Shown here: positions 62,678 through 64,000 of the stretch, piece after piece
Position numbering within the stretch: position 1 is the stretch's first letter
Layout: every line of letters starts with the position of its first letter
Notes under the pieces: generated by a model
What the model was told of the DNA's origin: nothing
The model's database searches: none
What the model saw: only the letters and a program-made list of their open reading frames with translations
Assembly (NCBI RefSeq): GCF_004345665.1
Contig: NZ_SLWR01000002.1
Span: 682,001-746,000 of the forward strand
From: Kribbella antiqua
Lineage (GTDB): Bacteria > Actinomycetota > Actinomycetes > Propionibacteriales > Kribbellaceae
Length of the DNA stretch: 64,000 bases
Direction of reading: 5' to 3'
Position numbers and translations under genes: made by a program

Positions 62678-64000
62678 CTAAGGGCAGCGCGGTGGCAGGC
62701 GGCCGAGCTTGGTGTACTCGTGCTCGATCGCGGTCAGCAGATCGTCCAAGCGGACCGGGCGCGAACCGGCCGCCGCGTAGTACGCCGCTGTGACCGCAGC
62801 GGACCGGATGTCGCCGCCGGACAACTCGAAGCGGGCAGCTGTCGAGAGGTCCAGGTCACCCGCCCGTGGGACAGAAGATCCGAGGCAGCGGTCCCACAGC
62901 AGCAGACGCTCGGGCTCTGATGGTTGTGGGAAGTGCACGATCAGATCCAGCCGCCGGCTGAAGGCGTCGTCGAGGTTGGCGCGCAAGTTGGTGGTGAGGA
63001 TGGCGAGCCCGTCGAAACTCTCCATCCGCTGCAGCAGATACGCGACCTCGACGTTCGCGTAGCGGTCCCGCGCGTCCTGGACGTCCGAGCGCTTGCCGAA
63101 CAGTGCGTCAGCTTCGTCGAAGAGCAGTACGCCGTTCACGCGCGTAGCCTCGGTGAAGACGCGTTCGAGGTTCTTCTCCGTCTCGCCGATGTACTTGTCC
63201 ACCACGGTCGCGAGGTCGACGACGTACAGCTCGACTCCGAGGTCGCCCGCGATCACCTCGGCCGACAGCGTTTTGCCGGTGCCCGACTCCCCGGTGAACA
63301 AGGCGGACACACCCGCGCCGCGGCCGCCGCCCGGGCGCATCCCCCAGCCGCGGATCACTTGTTCGCGATGACGCGCCCGGATCGTGAGTTCGCGCAGTCG
63401 GGCGAGCTGCTCATCCGGCAGCACCAGGTCGTGCCACGACACCGCCGGCTGGATCCGCCGGGCGAGACGTTCGAGCCCGGCGCCATTCTGGGATCGAGCG
63501 CCGGCTCGTAGCACGTCGCCAGTCACGAGTACCCCGTCCAACGAAGCGCTGACCGTCGCTGCCTCGGCGGTCCGGGCGATCTGGTCGACCCCCAACCTAA
63601 ACGCCGCGGTCTCGGCCGACGCATCCAGCTCAGGCGATGCCGTCGGCAACAAAGCCCGCCAGAGCGTCGCGCTCTGCGACGCCGTCAACCTCGGCGCGTC
63701 CAGCACCGACGGAACCACCGGAGCCCAGCCCGGATCCCACGTCGCACCACCAGTCAGTACGACGGGAACCGGCACGACCGCGAGAGCCCGCAGTACGTCA
63801 ACCCCGGCCGCTTCGACCGATCCGGCGAGAATCCCGGCGGACCTTAGCCGCGCCTGGCGAGCCGCCGTACGGGCGAAGACCGCGGGATCGAGATCGCGAG
63901 GCACGCGCGCGAGGTCGAGCGACAACACACCCAGATCCAGCTTCGCGAAGGCCGCCGCCGCCAACCCGCATGCCGCGCTGCCCGCCGTCTCCCGTAGATA
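62678..64000 (-). CDS. CIS AAA+ ATPase (N-terminus outside window)
   Basis: The frame is open to the window edge (440 residues visible); a TTG at 63964 is unlikely to be the start because the frame and its Ala-rich sequence continue upstream. Walker A is FTGESGTGKTLSAEVIAG, Walker B VLLFDEADALFGKRSD, and the arginine finger region is DAFSRRLDLIVHFPQPS. It corresponds to Afp15-type ATPases in eCIS, thought to help assembly. Its stop is 102 bases before the sheath start. Confidence 0.9.
   Translation of the reverse strand, partial: YLRETAGSAACGLAAAAFAKLDLGVLSLDLARVPRDLDPAVFARTAARQARLRSAGILAGSVEAAGVDVLRALAVVPVPVVLTGGATWDPGWAPVVPSVLDAPRLTASQSATLWRALLPTASPELDASAETAAFRLGVDQIARTAEAATVSASLDGVLVTGDVLRAGARSQNGAGLERLARRIQPAVSWHDLVLPDEQLARLRELTIRARHREQVIRGWGMRPGGGRGAGVSALFTGESGTGKTLSAEVIAGDLGVELYVVDLATVVDKYIGETEKNLERVFTEATRVNGVLLFDEADALFGKRSDVQDARDRYANVEVAYLLQRMESFDGLAILTTNLRANLDDAFSRRLDLIVHFPQPSEPERLLLWDRCLGSSVPRAGDLDLSTAARFELSGGDIRSAAVTAAYYAAAGSRPVRLDDLLTAIEHEYTKLGRLPPRCP

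Noticed and set aside
44036..64000. Prophage
   Set aside because: There are tail-like genes but no integrase, capsid, portal, terminase or lysis genes, and the operon order is that of a CIS.

Overview
The window is high-GC actinobacterial chromosome, about 64 kb and almost completely coding. BldD, mIHF, a helicase-dead PriA, FxLD-type and DUF222/HNH proteins, abundant GTG starts and 4-base stop/start overlaps all fit Actinobacteria. The constant use of GTAC (for example GCCGTACTG, GGTACGGC) and the gene content suggest Kribbella or a close relative in the Propionibacteriales. That placement is inference, not a database match. I saw no rRNA, tRNA, CRISPR array, transposase or replication origin.

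Layout. (1) 1-3367: a minus-strand sugar operon with an alpha-galactosidase-like glycosidase, a ROK regulator and a GH125 exo-mannosidase that runs off the edge. (2) 3405-5676: a cysteine-desulfurase-like PLP enzyme and an EamA exporter. (3) 6624-39961, minus strand: the conserved actinobacterial housekeeping backbone, read from right to left as efp, nusB, (bldD on plus), pyrR-pyrB-pyrC-x-carA-carB-pyrD-pyrF, mihF, gmk, rpoZ, coaBC, metK, priA, def, fmt, rsmB. It is interrupted by accessory blocks at 9475-17056 (secreted C39 protease and lipoprotein, HAD phosphatase, Lrp regulator, two MFS exporters, ArsR-type regulator), at 20561-21673 (winged-helix protein) and at 24473-28284 (tandem small lipoproteins, EamA exporter with LysR, frameshifted DUF4037 gene). 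(4) 40071-43963: a small membrane protein, an FxLD protein-isoaspartate methyltransferase, a divergent MarR/EamA pair sharing an operator, and an NmrA-like pseudogene.

(5) 44036 to the right edge: a contractile injection system (phage-tail-like) locus. The right-hand minus operon encodes AAA+ ATPase (cut by the edge), sheath, tube, a tail-assembly-like protein, a DUF6760 protein, a large disordered protein and a second tube protein. The left-hand minus operon encodes a LysM baseplate protein, VgrG-like spike, PAAR tip, gp25, baseplate J, a gpI-like protein and a zinc-ribbon membrane protein. A convergent gene encodes a second membrane protein with a coiled coil. No tail-fibre gene is visible, as in the cytoplasmic CIS of Streptomyces. 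The two halves are separated by an AfsR/SARP-type ATPase regulator and a DUF222/HNH endonuclease gene, both on plus.

Regulatory sequence readable here includes a PyrR-binding hairpin over the pyrR ribosome binding site, a perfect BldD box in the bldD promoter, a 12-bp inverted-repeat operator at the MarR/EamA promoter with an apparently leaderless exporter mRNA, a 7-bp inverted repeat between an MFS gene and its ArsR-type neighbour, and several strong terminator hairpins. Two genes are visibly broken (DUF4037 frameshift, NmrA internal deletion), and one MFS gene looks shortened by in-frame losses.
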